DNA from: JAVMKJ01 sp031732855
GTDB taxonomy: Bacteria; Pseudomonadota; Gammaproteobacteria; Competibacterales; Competibacteraceae
DNA length: 64,000 nt
Assembly (NCBI GenBank): GCA_031732855.1
Contig: JAVMKJ010000120.1
Coordinates: 1 to 64,000, forward strand
Direction: 5' to 3'
A program made the position numbers and the translations under genes. Below the pieces are notes generated by a model. That model had not been told where the DNA came from. It made no database searches and was given only the letters and a program-made list of their open reading frames with translations. Below are positions 42,016 through 50,727 of the stretch, piece by piece (the stretch's first letter is position 1; each line of letters opens with the position of its first letter).

Positions 42016-42225
42016 TACCGACGAGGGCAGGTCTCCTGGCTCGCAGGTCTTCGCCGCTCGCCCAGCCTTCCCAGCCGTTTTGGCCAGTGGCATGCGGGGG
42101 GCACGACTCGCTGCTGACAGTTGCGGGGGCAGCTCTGGAATTGGCGGCCCGAAGGCGGCCGCACCAGATTCCCTTTTCATCCCCATCGGGCCAAAGGCCG
42201 CACGGGAACCCATGTCGTTTGTACG
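42016..42225 (-). promoter_or_regulatory. cobalamin riboswitch (cbiM leader)
   Basis: On the minus strand the leader shows GATGAAAAGGGAA followed by CTGGTGCG, CCAGAGCTGCCCCCGCAACTGT, and the B12 box GAGCCAGGAGACCTGCC at 42042-42025. These are the conserved parts of the adenosylcobalamin riboswitch in order. It ends about 140 bases before cbiM, and high cobalamin should switch off the cobalt transporter operon. The remainder of 41879-42518 holds the leader tail and, on the other side, the promoter for the response-regulator operon. Confidence 0.95.
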
Positions 42226-42518
42226 GCGATGCTAACGCCCGACCGGCTGGGCGTCAACTTCGCTCCATCCATCCGCCGCTTCATTCCCCGGAATCGAGCC
42301 CACGGCCATTCCGGCGATAGGGCCACCCGCCGCCCGCGTGGTATATCCTGAAAACACGACCCCGTCATTTTTCGTTGTGGCTAGACCTTGCGTTCGTTCC
42401 GGCTGGCTTTACACTTCGCTCTAGCGAAAAATCGAGGGAAACCGATTGATATGTAATTTTTATCGCACATCAATCCATTTTTGGCATTCAAGAAAACCTG
42501 GGAAGTCCGAACTCGAAC

Positions 42519-42905
42519 ATGAGCAAGAAACGCCTGCTGATCATCGATGACGAACCCGAATTTGGAGAGTTCGTCCGCAATGTCGCCCTTTCGCTCGACT
42601 ACGAGGTCAAGGTCACCACCAGCGGCAAGGCATTTCAACAATGCTACGCCGACTTCCAGCCGACCATCATCATGCTCGACATGGTCATGCCCGGCATGGA
42701 TGGCAACGAACTGCTGCTGTGGCTGCTGCAGCAGGGCTACACCGCCGATCTCATCATCACCACCGGCTACAGTCCGGACTACGCCAGCGAAGCCAAGCTG
42801 CTCGCGGAGTTCAAGGGCCTGCGCGCGGTGACGACTTTGGTGAAACCCTTCGGTCTGGCCAAACTGCGGGCCGCGCTCGGTCATCCCCAAGACGAACAGG
42901 CATGA
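42519..42905 (+). CDS. single-domain response regulator
   Basis: This 128-aa CheY-like receiver has acidic pocket residues in LLIIDDEPEFG, the phospho-acceptor Asp54 in IIMLDMVMPGMDG, Thr in LIITTGYSPD and Lys in TLVKPFGLAKL. There is no output domain. It is the first gene of a three-gene unit with an exported protein and a hybrid kinase, and its stop overlaps the next start (ATGA). It probably relays phosphate from the kinase at 43884. Confidence 0.94.
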   Translation: MSKKRLLIIDDEPEFGEFVRNVALSLDYEVKVTTSGKAFQQCYADFQPTIIMLDMVMPGMDGNELLLWLLQQGYTADLIITTGYSPDYASEAKLLAEFKGLRAVTTLVKPFGLAKLRAALGHPQDEQA

Positions 42906-43909
42906 CGCCGCGCTCGAGCATCTGTCTGGCATCGGCATTTTTCCTGCTGTTCGCCGCCGGCGCCTCCCCCATCGCCGCCGGCGCGCCCGAACCCTCGGCC
43001 GAAATCGGCCAGGCCAGCACCGCCGCCGCGATTTCGGCCCGAATCGAAATCTTCGACCGCGACCTGCAACGCCTGCGTCGCTTCATGGGCGCGTCCGAAG
43101 CCGGCGAACTCGATATCGGCATCCGCAGCACCCTGCCCCGCGACCTGTACTCTCAGGCATTGACGCTCTGGCAACAGACCGACCGGCTGTCCTTCGAGGT
43201 GATGCGGGTGCATGCGACACCTCCCCCGCCGCCGGCGGGCGACATCGGGCTTCCGGACGTTCTGCGCAGGCTTGAGGACGCCAACCGGATTCTCCGGCGG
43301 GTGATGGAGGAGCTGAAAATCCCCTCGGATTCCGAGCCGCCGCCCGAGAGAAAAACTCCCGTGGCGGATCCTTTCACCGCCATCCTGCACCTCAATCGCC
43401 AGTTGAACCTGCTGTTGGAACGGCATCTCGCCCCCAGGGATGTCTACATGGAGGTCACCCTGGCGATCGGCTACGCGGCCCGCCTGTTGTCCCGTTATCC
43501 CGAAGCGAACCGGATTCCGGCCGAACCCCCGTTCGAGCCGGACAAGCAACCCGGCGACGTTCATCTCCGGCTGATCGAGTGCCTGCGGAGCGTCAGCCGC
43601 ATCCTCGACACGCTGGGCTTGCCCGCCCCGCAAATCAACACCAGTCGGGTCGAGCCGAACAAGCTGGTGCCGGGCGACGTTTTTCTGGTCGCCGCCACGA
43701 TCGTGTCCCAACTCGACTTCCTGCACAAGTATCTGGGCATCGCCAGGACGCCACCCCAGCCCATCTACCCGGGATTGCGCTTTCCGGCGCATACCTACCA
43801 GCGCACCGGAATCCTGGGGGCGCAACTGACCCAACTCGAGCGCTTCCTCGCGACCGACCGGGCGGCGTTTGGAAAGATCGAACATGACGCCAATTCCTCC
43901 AAGCGCTGA
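42902..43909 (+). CDS. exported protein of two-component operon
   Basis: This 335-aa protein has a signal peptide (SSICLASAFFLLFAAGASPI AAGA region), then a helical domain with a Pro-rich stretch near residue 100 (TPPPPPAGD). Repeated helical motifs include AILHLNRQLNLLLERHLAPR, RLIECLRSVSRILDTLGLPA and TYQRTGILGAQLTQLERFLA. I do not recognise the family. It overlaps the response regulator by 4 bp and the kinase by 26 bp, so it is made with both and probably meets the kinase's large periplasmic sensor region. Confidence 0.82.
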   Translation: MTPRSSICLASAFFLLFAAGASPIAAGAPEPSAEIGQASTAAAISARIEIFDRDLQRLRRFMGASEAGELDIGIRSTLPRDLYSQALTLWQQTDRLSFEVMRVHATPPPPPAGDIGLPDVLRRLEDANRILRRVMEELKIPSDSEPPPERKTPVADPFTAILHLNRQLNLLLERHLAPRDVYMEVTLAIGYAARLLSRYPEANRIPAEPPFEPDKQPGDVHLRLIECLRSVSRILDTLGLPAPQINTSRVEPNKLVPGDVFLVAATIVSQLDFLHKYLGIARTPPQPIYPGLRFPAHTYQRTGILGAQLTQLERFLATDRAAFGKIEHDANSSKR

Positions 43910-46841
43910 GGGTATCCCTCCCGAGCGCTCGCTCAAGCGCCAGTTGCTGGTTTCCCACCTGTCGGTGGCCCTGGTCGGGCTGGGAATGCTCTTCATCGCC
44001 CTGTTCGCCACCTACGACCTGCGCTCCAGCGTCATTCTGCTGGCCGATGAAGGTGGTCCCCTGGCGCAGGCTTCGCTGCGGATGCTGGCCGGAGTGCGGC
44101 ACTCGCTGGCGAGCCTGCGCGGCTGGGTCAGCCTCGGCGACCCGCGTTTCCTGGACGACTGGCAGGTGGCCTGGGATGGGGAAATCCAGCCTTCGCTCGA
44201 CCGGTTGAAGAGCCATTGCCGGCAGGAGCAGGTTCTCGAGCAAATCTGCGCTCCGGAGCGTCTGCTGGAACTCCAGACCCTGTTGGCCGATCTCCGGGAA
44301 TCCCAGTGGTGGGTGCGGGACGCGGCGCGGAAACCCGGCAACGAACCGGCGCGGTTCACTTATTTGCTCGACGTCGAGCCGAGCGCGGCCGAACTGCATT
44401 CGCTGATCGCGGCTCTGTTCGAAGAGGAAGAAGCCCAGAACGGCGATCCCGAACGCAAAAACCTGCTGGCGCAGTTCGCGCGGGCGCAGCAGGCTGTTAC
44501 CAGCGCGCATCTGGCGCTGCGGGAAATCCTCGGAGCAAACGGTTTGGATTATCAGGACCCGTTCCGGGAGCAGATGGAATCCATCCGAACCCACATCGAG
44601 CGAATTGCCGCCAGCCCCCTGCTCACCGCCGAACAGAATCGATTGCTGGATCTGTTCCGAAATCAACTGCGAGCCTTCACGTGGTTTGCCCAGGAAGCGA
44701 TCCGCTTGCGCCGGACCGGCGGGAACATCGCGCTGGACCTGATGGCGCTGGAAACGGACCCCCTGGCCACCCGGGCGATGGCGCTGGCGGCGGCCATCGC
44801 GGCGGATTTCCAGGAACGCCTGGAACGGGAAGCGCTGGCCGCGCGCGCCGCCAGCGCCATGACCTTCTGGAAGCTGGTGCTGATGATCCTGATCATGCTG
44901 GTGGTCGCCTACGCCCTTTCCAAAAAACACGCCGAAAAACTGGCCCTGCCGATCATCTCGCTGGCGGCGGCGACCCGGCGGCTGGCGGCCGGTTACCTGG
45001 ACTACGACATTTCCGCCCACGGCAACGACGAACTCAGCGAACTCACCCAGGCGTTCAACATCATGCGAACCTCGTTGCAGCAGGCTCAGGCCGAACTGCG
45101 CGAAGCCAACGTCAAGCTGGAGCGGCGGGTCGCCGAGCGCACGGCGGAACTGGAAACGGCCAACGAGGCCTTGAATCTGGAAATCGAGGTTCGCAGGGCG
45201 ACCGAATCCGCCCTGAGGGACAGCGAGGCGCGGTTGCGCGCCGTGACCCAGGCCCTGCCCGATTTGGTGTTCGTGGTCGATGAGGACGGCCGTTACCGCG
45301 ATATTCTGGCCGCCGGACGGGAGCACGCCGCGACCGGGATCGCGCCGCGGCGGGGCAATCTTCCGAGCGAGATCCGTCCGCCCGAAATCAGTCGCCACCG
45401 CGAAATGCCGACCGTCGGACGGGATCGAGCCGCCACCGGGATCACGCCCATCCGGGGCAAACTGCTCGGCGAGGTTCATTCGCCGGAGATGGCGGCATTT
45501 TTTCTGGACATCATCCATCGGGCGCTGGCGACCCAGAGCATCCAGATCGCCGAATACGAACTGCAAACCACCTCGGGACTGCGCTGGTTCGAATCGCGCA
45601 CCATGCCGCTCGAGGTGCAGTACGGCGGCAAGTCGGCCACCATCGTGGTCGCCCGCGATCTGACCCAGCGCAAGCAGGCCGAGGCGCAGCTCCGCCAGGC
45701 GCAGAAAATGCAGGCCATCGGCCAACTCACCGGCGGCATCGCCCACGATTTCAACAACCTGCTGTCGATCATCATGGGCAATCTGGAATTGTTGCACGAA
45801 CGGTTGACCGCTCAGCCCCGCCTGCACCAACTCGCCCAGCAGGCGCTGAAAGCAGTGGACCGGGGTACCAACCTGACCCGCCGGCTGCTGGCCTTCTCGC
45901 GCCGCCAGCCCCTGCTGGCGCAACCGACCGACCTGAACCGGCTGGTGCTGGCCATGCTCGATCTGACGCGGCGCACGCTGGGCGCCAACATCCAGATTCA
46001 AACCGTGCTGGCCAACGATCTGGAGCGGACGCTGGTCGATCCGGCCCAGTTCGAGAACGCTCTGCTCAATCTGGTCATCAACGCCCGTGATGCGATGCCG
46101 CAAGGCGGCAAACTGACCCTGGAGACCGCCAACATCCTGCTGGACGAGGACTACGCGATCTCGCAGAAAGACATCCGACCCGGACCGTACGTGATGCTGT
46201 CGGTCAGCGATACCGGCATCGGCATGCCTCCCGAGGTACTGGAACGCGTTTTCGAACCGTTCTTCACCACCAAGGAAGCGAGCAAGGGCAGCGGTCTGGG
46301 GCTCAGCATGGTGTATGGCCTGGTCAAGCAGTCCGGCGGTCATATCACCCTCTACAGCGAGCCCGGCCAGGGTACCACGGCGCGGCTCTACCTGCCGCGG
46401 CACCAGGTCGAAGCGACGGAGATGGCGGAACCGCGCGTTGCCGAAACCGCCCCCCTCGGCCGGGGTGAAATCATCCTGGCCGTCGAGGACGACCCCGACG
46501 TCCGCCAGTTTGCCGTCGGCGCGCTGCAAGCCCTGGGTTACGACACCCGGCAGGCGGGGAATGCCGAAACGGCGCTCGAGATACTGGACACCACGCCCGG
46601 AATCGCCCTGCTGTTCACCGACATCGTGCTGCCGGGCGACATGGACGGGGTCGGGCTGGCCGTCGAGGCGCGGCGGCGCCATCCCGGCCTACCCGTGCTG
46701 TTCACCTCCGGCTATACCGAACACACCCTGCTCGGCGACGGCCATGAGGCGGAAAGCGCCGAAGTGCTGACCAAGCCCTATCGCAAGGCTGAACTGGCCA
46801 GCAAACTGTGTGCCCTGCTGGGCCGGCGCGGGAGTGCTTGA
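43884..46841 (+). CDS. hybrid sensor histidine kinase
   Basis: This 985-aa kinase has TM1 (about residues 25-45), a ~280-residue helical periplasmic region, TM2 (LVLMILIMLVVAYAL), HAMP, a coiled coil (RRVAERTAELETANEALNLE), a PAS domain with an internal duplication, HisKA with His621 in GIAHDFNNLL, and HATPase_c (N box LVINARDAMP, DTGIGMP, GSGLGLSMVYG). A C-terminal receiver carries Asp913 in LFTDIVLPG. The start is the ATG at 43884, inside the end of the preceding gene. The ligand is unknown; the exported partner protein is a candidate. Confidence 0.95.
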   Translation: MTPIPPSAEGIPPERSLKRQLLVSHLSVALVGLGMLFIALFATYDLRSSVILLADEGGPLAQASLRMLAGVRHSLASLRGWVSLGDPRFLDDWQVAWDGEIQPSLDRLKSHCRQEQVLEQICAPERLLELQTLLADLRESQWWVRDAARKPGNEPARFTYLLDVEPSAAELHSLIAALFEEEEAQNGDPERKNLLAQFARAQQAVTSAHLALREILGANGLDYQDPFREQMESIRTHIERIAASPLLTAEQNRLLDLFRNQLRAFTWFAQEAIRLRRTGGNIALDLMALETDPLATRAMALAAAIAADFQERLEREALAARAASAMTFWKLVLMILIMLVVAYALSKKHAEKLALPIISLAAATRRLAAGYLDYDISAHGNDELSELTQAFNIMRTSLQQAQAELREANVKLERRVAERTAELETANEALNLEIEVRRATESALRDSEARLRAVTQALPDLVFVVDEDGRYRDILAAGREHAATGIAPRRGNLPSEIRPPEISRHREMPTVGRDRAATGITPIRGKLLGEVHSPEMAAFFLDIIHRALATQSIQIAEYELQTTSGLRWFESRTMPLEVQYGGKSATIVVARDLTQRKQAEAQLRQAQKMQAIGQLTGGIAHDFNNLLSIIMGNLELLHERLTAQPRLHQLAQQALKAVDRGTNLTRRLLAFSRRQPLLAQPTDLNRLVLAMLDLTRRTLGANIQIQTVLANDLERTLVDPAQFENALLNLVINARDAMPQGGKLTLETANILLDEDYAISQKDIRPGPYVMLSVSDTGIGMPPEVLERVFEPFFTTKEASKGSGLGLSMVYGLVKQSGGHITLYSEPGQGTTARLYLPRHQVEATEMAEPRVAETAPLGRGEIILAVEDDPDVRQFAVGALQALGYDTRQAGNAETALEILDTTPGIALLFTDIVLPGDMDGVGLAVEARRRHPGLPVLFTSGYTEHTLLGDGHEAESAEVLTKPYRKAELASKLCALLGRRGSA
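45291..45494 (+). repeat. 34-codon tandem duplication in the kinase PAS domain
   Basis: Residues RYRDILAAGREHAATGIAPR... and the next RHREMPTVGRDRAATGITPI... align over 34 residues each, sharing GR--AATGI-P-RG-L--E---PE. DNA copies are 45291-45392 and 45393-45494. The copies have diverged, so the duplication is old or under selection. Confidence 0.75.
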
Positions 46842-46964
46842 GGGCGGGCGAACGCCCCCCCGACGTTGGCCAAACCCTCCGGATATTGATTACCCGGCTT
46901 GAATCGCTAATCTATCAGAGCAACATCCAACCTGAATCATCCAACATTACCAAGGAGCTTGATC

Positions 46965-47687
46965 ATGCCACTTGCGAATCGTCTCGCCGCCGAATTCATC
47001 GGCACCCTCTGGCTGGTGCTGGGCGGCTGCGGCAGCGCCGTGCTGGCCGCCGCTTTCCCAAGCGGTGATCCCACCAATCCTTTCGGCATCGCCTTCGTCG
47101 GCGTGTCGCTGGCCTTCGGTCTGACCGTGCTGACCATGGCCTACGCTATCGGCCATATCTCCGGCTGCCATCTGAATCCGGCGGTTTCGGTCGGAATGTG
47201 GGCCGGTGGCCGCTTCCCCGCCTCCGATGTGATTCCCTACATCATCGCCCAAGTACTCGGCGGTCTCGCCGGCGCGGCCATCATCTACCTGATCGCCACC
47301 GGAAAGCCAGGGTTCGACGTGGTTGCGAGCGGCTTTGCCGCGAACGGTTTCGGCGAACATTCGCCGGGCAAATACGGGATGAACGCGGCGATTGTTTCCG
47401 AGATTGCAATGACCTTCATGTTCCTGATCGTCATCCTGGGTTCGACCCACAAGAACACGCCGACCGGGTTCGCTCCCATCGCCATCGGTCTGTGCCTGAC
47501 GTTGATCCACCTGATCAGCATCCCGGTCACCAATACCTCGGTCAACCCGGCGCGCAGCACCAGCCAGGCGATTTTCGTCGGCGGCTGGGCCTTGCAGCAG
47601 CTCTGGCTGTTCTGGGTCATGCCGATCGTCGGCGCGGCGATAGCGGGTTTCTTCCATCGCTGGCTGGCGGACGACAACCCTTCCTAA
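46965..47687 (+). CDS. aqpZ: aquaporin Z
   Basis: This 240-aa aquaporin starts at ATG after AAGGAG. The two pore motifs are GCHLNPAVS and TSVNPARST. The selectivity-filter histidine/arginine context (IHLISIPVTNTSVNPAR) is that of a water channel rather than a glycerol facilitator. It has six spans and normal length and stands alone, with promoter space at 46842-46964 and a terminator after it. Confidence 0.97.
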   Translation: MPLANRLAAEFIGTLWLVLGGCGSAVLAAAFPSGDPTNPFGIAFVGVSLAFGLTVLTMAYAIGHISGCHLNPAVSVGMWAGGRFPASDVIPYIIAQVLGGLAGAAIIYLIATGKPGFDVVASGFAANGFGEHSPGKYGMNAAIVSEIAMTFMFLIVILGSTHKNTPTGFAPIAIGLCLTLIHLISIPVTNTSVNPARSTSQAIFVGGWALQQLWLFWVMPIVGAAIAGFFHRWLADDNPS

Positions 47688-47706
47688 TGTCCTGATGGTC
47701 GTCATC

Positions 47707-47731
47707 GGGCGCGTTCCGACGCGCCCTTTTT
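47707..47731 (+). terminator. rho-independent terminator after aqpZ
   Basis: The stem GGGCGCG pairs with CGCGCCC around a six-base loop and is followed by five T. Confidence 0.9.
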
Positions 47732-47826
47732 GTTTAGCAGAACGCTCAACAATCGCGGGCCAGGTTTGTACAATGCGGCTTGAGGGCACTCGCCACCCCA
47801 ACGTCGAACTCAAGATTTCATCCCCC

Positions 47827-48717
47827 ATGACCCAACCTTCATCTCCCCCCGCCGCCGTCTTGCTGATCGGCCACGGCACCCGGCTCGCCGCCGGCGTCGC
47901 CGAATTCCTCACCCTCGCCGACCGGTTGCAACAGTCCCTGCCCGACCGGGTTTGCCTGGCCGGCTTTCTGGAGTTGGTCGAGCCCAGCTTGCCCGAGACA
48001 TTGGATACGTTGCGGCGACAGGGTTTCCGCCGCGTCACCGCCCTGCCGGCGTTGCTGATGGCCGCCGGCCACGTCAAAAACGACATTCCGGTCATCCTCA
48101 ACGCCTTCCAGGCCAAACATCCCGAAATGACCATCACTTTCGGCGCGGATCTGGGCGTTCATCCCAACCTGCTGCAAGTCGCCCGCGAACGAATCGAGAG
48201 CATCGAGAGCGGGTTTGGCGCGGATTACGACCGGCGAAATACCCTGCTGGTGGTGATCGGGCGCGGCAGTTCCGATCCCGACGCCAATTCCAACATCAGC
48301 AAGATCGCTCGCATCCTGTGGGAAGGGATGGGTTTTGGCTGGGCGGAAACCGCTTACACCGCCGTCGCCGCGCCGTTGATGGCCGATGCGCTCGAGCGAG
48401 CCCACCGACTGGGCTTTCAGCGGGTGATCGTGTTCCCCTATCTGCTCTTCACCGGCCGGCTGGTCGAGCAGGTGCGCGCCACGGTCGACGCCTATCAAAG
48501 CCGCCACCCCGAGATAAAGGCGATGGTAGCGCCCTACCTGAACGCCCATCCGCTGGTGGTCGCCACCTTCCTGGAGCGGCTGGCCGAGGCCGAACGCGGC
48601 GAGGCGCGGATGAACTGCCAGTTTTGCCCCTACCGCGCCCCCATCGTCGGTCGCGAGGACTGGCGGGGCGCGCCGCAAACCGGGCATCATCACGACGACC
48701 ACGATCACGGACACTAA
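47827..48717 (+). CDS. cbiX: sirohydrochlorin cobaltochelatase CbiX
   Basis: This 296-aa class II chelatase has two CbiX halves: LLIGHGTRLAAGVAEFLTLA, LPALLMAAGHVKNDIP, and the second-half LVVIGRGSSDPDANSNISKI with VIVFPYLLFTGRLVEQVRAT. The C-terminus has Cys residues (MNCQFCPY) and a His-rich tail (GHHHDDHDHGH) likely to hold cobalt or an Fe-S/metal site. It inserts cobalt into sirohydrochlorin, which marks the early-cobalt (anaerobic-type) route. It heads the cbi row at 47827-52305. Confidence 0.95.
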   Translation: MTQPSSPPAAVLLIGHGTRLAAGVAEFLTLADRLQQSLPDRVCLAGFLELVEPSLPETLDTLRRQGFRRVTALPALLMAAGHVKNDIPVILNAFQAKHPEMTITFGADLGVHPNLLQVARERIESIESGFGADYDRRNTLLVVIGRGSSDPDANSNISKIARILWEGMGFGWAETAYTAVAAPLMADALERAHRLGFQRVIVFPYLLFTGRLVEQVRATVDAYQSRHPEIKAMVAPYLNAHPLVVATFLERLAEAERGEARMNCQFCPYRAPIVGREDWRGAPQTGHHHDDHDHGH

Positions 48718-48718
48718 A

Positions 48719-48760
48719 TCCCCTTTACCCCCAACTCCTCTCCCTCCAGGTGAGAGGGGT
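48719..48760. repeat. REP-like palindrome between cbiX and cbiC
   Basis: TCCCCTTTACCCCCAACTCC is followed by TCTCCCTCCAGGTGAGAGGGG. It fills most of the 59-bp gap; the cbiC ribosome-binding site (TTGGAG) follows directly. Confidence 0.7.
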
Positions 48761-48776
48761 CAAATTTGGAGCCACC

Positions 48777-49424
48777 ATGCCCCGTTTCGACTACCTCCGC
48801 GATCCCGACGAAATCGAACGCCAGTCGTTTGTCCAAATTCGCCAGTTGACCGATCTGTCTCGCTTTGATGCCAACCAGCAGCAAGTCGCGATGCGGCTGG
48901 TTCATACCGCCGGCGATCCTGATATCGTCCACGATCTCCAGTTCAGCCCCGGCGCGATCGAGGCGGGACTGGCGGCGCTGCATCGGAGCGCGGACATCCT
49001 TTGCGACATCGAGATGGTCAGTCGTGGCATCAACCAGCGCTATCTGCGAGGCCAGGTTTACTGCTTTCTGAATTTACCCACGGTTGCCGAACGCGCACGC
49101 CAGTCCGGAGAAACCCGCACCATGGCGGCGATGGCCGAATGGCCGATGCACCTGGACGGTAGTATCGTCGTCATCGGCAACGCTCCGACCGCTCTGTTCC
49201 GTCTGCTGGAATTGCTGGACGAACGAGCCCCCCGACCGGCGCTGATCGTCGGCATGCCGGTCGGCTTCATCAACGCGGCCGAGTCCAAGCAGGCACTGTG
49301 GGACATCGCTTCGAGCGAATTCCAGACCCCTTGCATCACCCTGCTGGGCCGGCGCGGCGGCAGCAATCTGGCCGCCGCCACTCTCAACGCCCTGGCGCGA
49401 ATGGCGAACGGAATTCGCTTCTGA
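48777..49424 (+). CDS. cbiC: precorrin-8X/cobalt-precorrin-8 methylmutase
   Basis: This 215-aa CbiC/CobH protein moves the C11 methyl to C12 to make (hydrogeno)cobyrinate. Motifs are EIERQSFVQIRQ, MRLVHTAGDPDIVHDLQFSP, the catalytic His in RLVHTAGD, CDIEMVSRGI and VGMPVGFINAAESKQALWDI. The stop overlaps the next ATG (TGATG). Confidence 0.96.
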   Translation: MPRFDYLRDPDEIERQSFVQIRQLTDLSRFDANQQQVAMRLVHTAGDPDIVHDLQFSPGAIEAGLAALHRSADILCDIEMVSRGINQRYLRGQVYCFLNLPTVAERARQSGETRTMAAMAEWPMHLDGSIVVIGNAPTALFRLLELLDERAPRPALIVGMPVGFINAAESKQALWDIASSEFQTPCITLLGRRGGSNLAAATLNALARMANGIRF

Positions 49425-50671
49425 TGACCGCGCCGTCCGACTGGCCCGGCCCGCCGGTGCAGGTCATCGGCATGGGCATGGCCGCCGGGATTTTGAGTCA
49501 GGCGGCGCGGGCCGCGCTGGCGCGGGCGGAATTCATCGTCGGCGCAGACTCCCATCTGACGGCCTTGCCGGAGCTGACTGTCGAAAAATGTCCCTACCCC
49601 AGTCCGATGAGCGGTCTGTGGGACCTGCTGCGGGCCAACGCCGGCCGACGCATCGCGCTGCTGGCGTCCGGCGATCCCCTGTTTCACGGCATCAGCGGTA
49701 CGCTACTCCGTCACCTGTCGCCGGAGCATCTGGTATTCCATCCCAATGTCTCCAGCATTCAGGCGGCGTTTGCCCGACTGGGCCAGCCCTGGCAGCAGGC
49801 GCGATTGGTCAGCCTGCACGGGCGGCCACGGGCCAGCCTGCGCGCCGTGTTACAGGGTAACCGGCTGTATGCCCTGTTGACCGACCGCGACAGTTCGCCG
49901 ACCGCAATCGCCCGCGTGCTGGTCGAAACCGGGTTTGACGAATCGGACCTTTGGGTCGCCGAGGAACTGGGGACAGCGAACGAGCGCTTCCGCCACTTCC
50001 GCGCGGCGGAATTAGCCAATGCCGATATCGAATTCTCCCCGCTGAACGTGGTCATCCTGGAAACTCACGGGCCGGGCGGCGTACTGCCCGAGTTCCCCGG
50101 CATTCCCGACGAACGGTTCAGCACCGGCGCGGAACCGGGCAAGGGCATGTTGAGCAAGCGCGAGGTGCGGCTGACCATTCTTTCCCTGCTCGCGCCACGC
50201 GCGGGTGAAATCGGCTGGGACGTGGGCGCGGGTTGCGGTGGGGTATCGGTGGAATGGGCGCGCTGGAATCCCCATGGCGAGGTTCACGCCGTCGAATATC
50301 ATCCCGAACGGCTGGAACATCTGGGCATCAATCGGGAACGGTTCGGCGTCGTCGCCAACCTGCATGTCGTTGCCGGTCACGCTCCGGAAGCATTGGCGGA
50401 ATTGCCCGACCCGCACGCCGCCTTCATCGGTGGCAGCAGCGGTAGTCTGCGCGAGATGCTGGACGTGGTTTGGGCGCGGTTGCAACCCGGTGGTCGGCTG
50501 GTGGCAAGCGCCGTGACCGAAGACAGCCGGGTGGACCTGCATACCTTCGTCGGAGATCGTGCGGCGGACTGGACGGAGTTGAGCATCGCTCGGGGCGAAC
50601 GGCTGGCCGGGCAGCGGGTCATGCGCCCGTATCTGCCGGTGCTGCTGATGAAATTGGAGAAATCCTGTTGA
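49424..50671 (+). CDS. cobL: CbiE-CbiT fusion (CobL-type) methyltransferase/decarboxylase
   Basis: In this 415-aa two-domain enzyme, residues 1-210 form a tetrapyrrole methylase (VQVIGMGMAAGILSQAARAA, ALLASGDPLFHGISGTLL). Residues 225-415 form a Rossmann SAM methyltransferase of the CbiT type (GWDVGAGCGGVSVEWARWNP, HAVEYHPERLEHLGINRERF, AFIGGSSG). It methylates C5 and C15 and decarboxylates C12. Its last codons overlap the TTG at which the cbiL frame becomes open. Confidence 0.96.
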   Translation: MTAPSDWPGPPVQVIGMGMAAGILSQAARAALARAEFIVGADSHLTALPELTVEKCPYPSPMSGLWDLLRANAGRRIALLASGDPLFHGISGTLLRHLSPEHLVFHPNVSSIQAAFARLGQPWQQARLVSLHGRPRASLRAVLQGNRLYALLTDRDSSPTAIARVLVETGFDESDLWVAEELGTANERFRHFRAAELANADIEFSPLNVVILETHGPGGVLPEFPGIPDERFSTGAEPGKGMLSKREVRLTILSLLAPRAGEIGWDVGAGCGGVSVEWARWNPHGEVHAVEYHPERLEHLGINRERFGVVANLHVVAGHAPEALAELPDPHAAFIGGSSGSLREMLDVVWARLQPGGRLVASAVTEDSRVDLHTFVGDRAADWTELSIARGERLAGQRVMRPYLPVLLMKLEKSC

Positions 50672-50677
50672 ATCCTG

Positions 50678-50720
50678 TCCCCCTCTCCCCCAACCCCTCT
50701 CCCACAAGGGGAGAGGGGAG
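50678..50720. repeat. REP-like palindrome at cobL-cbiL junction
   Basis: GTCCCCCTCTCCCCCAACCC is followed by CTCTCCCACAAGGGGAGAGG and GGAG. Its right end GAGGGGAG lies eight bases before the likely TTG start of cbiL and so can act as that gene's ribosome-binding site. Confidence 0.75.
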
Positions 50721-50727
50721 CCAGGAA

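Noticed and set aside
43635..46682. 1015-codon minus-strand open frame opposite the kinase operon
   Set aside because: The kinase motifs on the plus strand are complete; the antisense frame has biased composition and no recognisable domain.
47688..47826. Cobalamin riboswitch upstream of cbiX
   Set aside because: Only the aqpZ terminator and ordinary leader DNA are seen.
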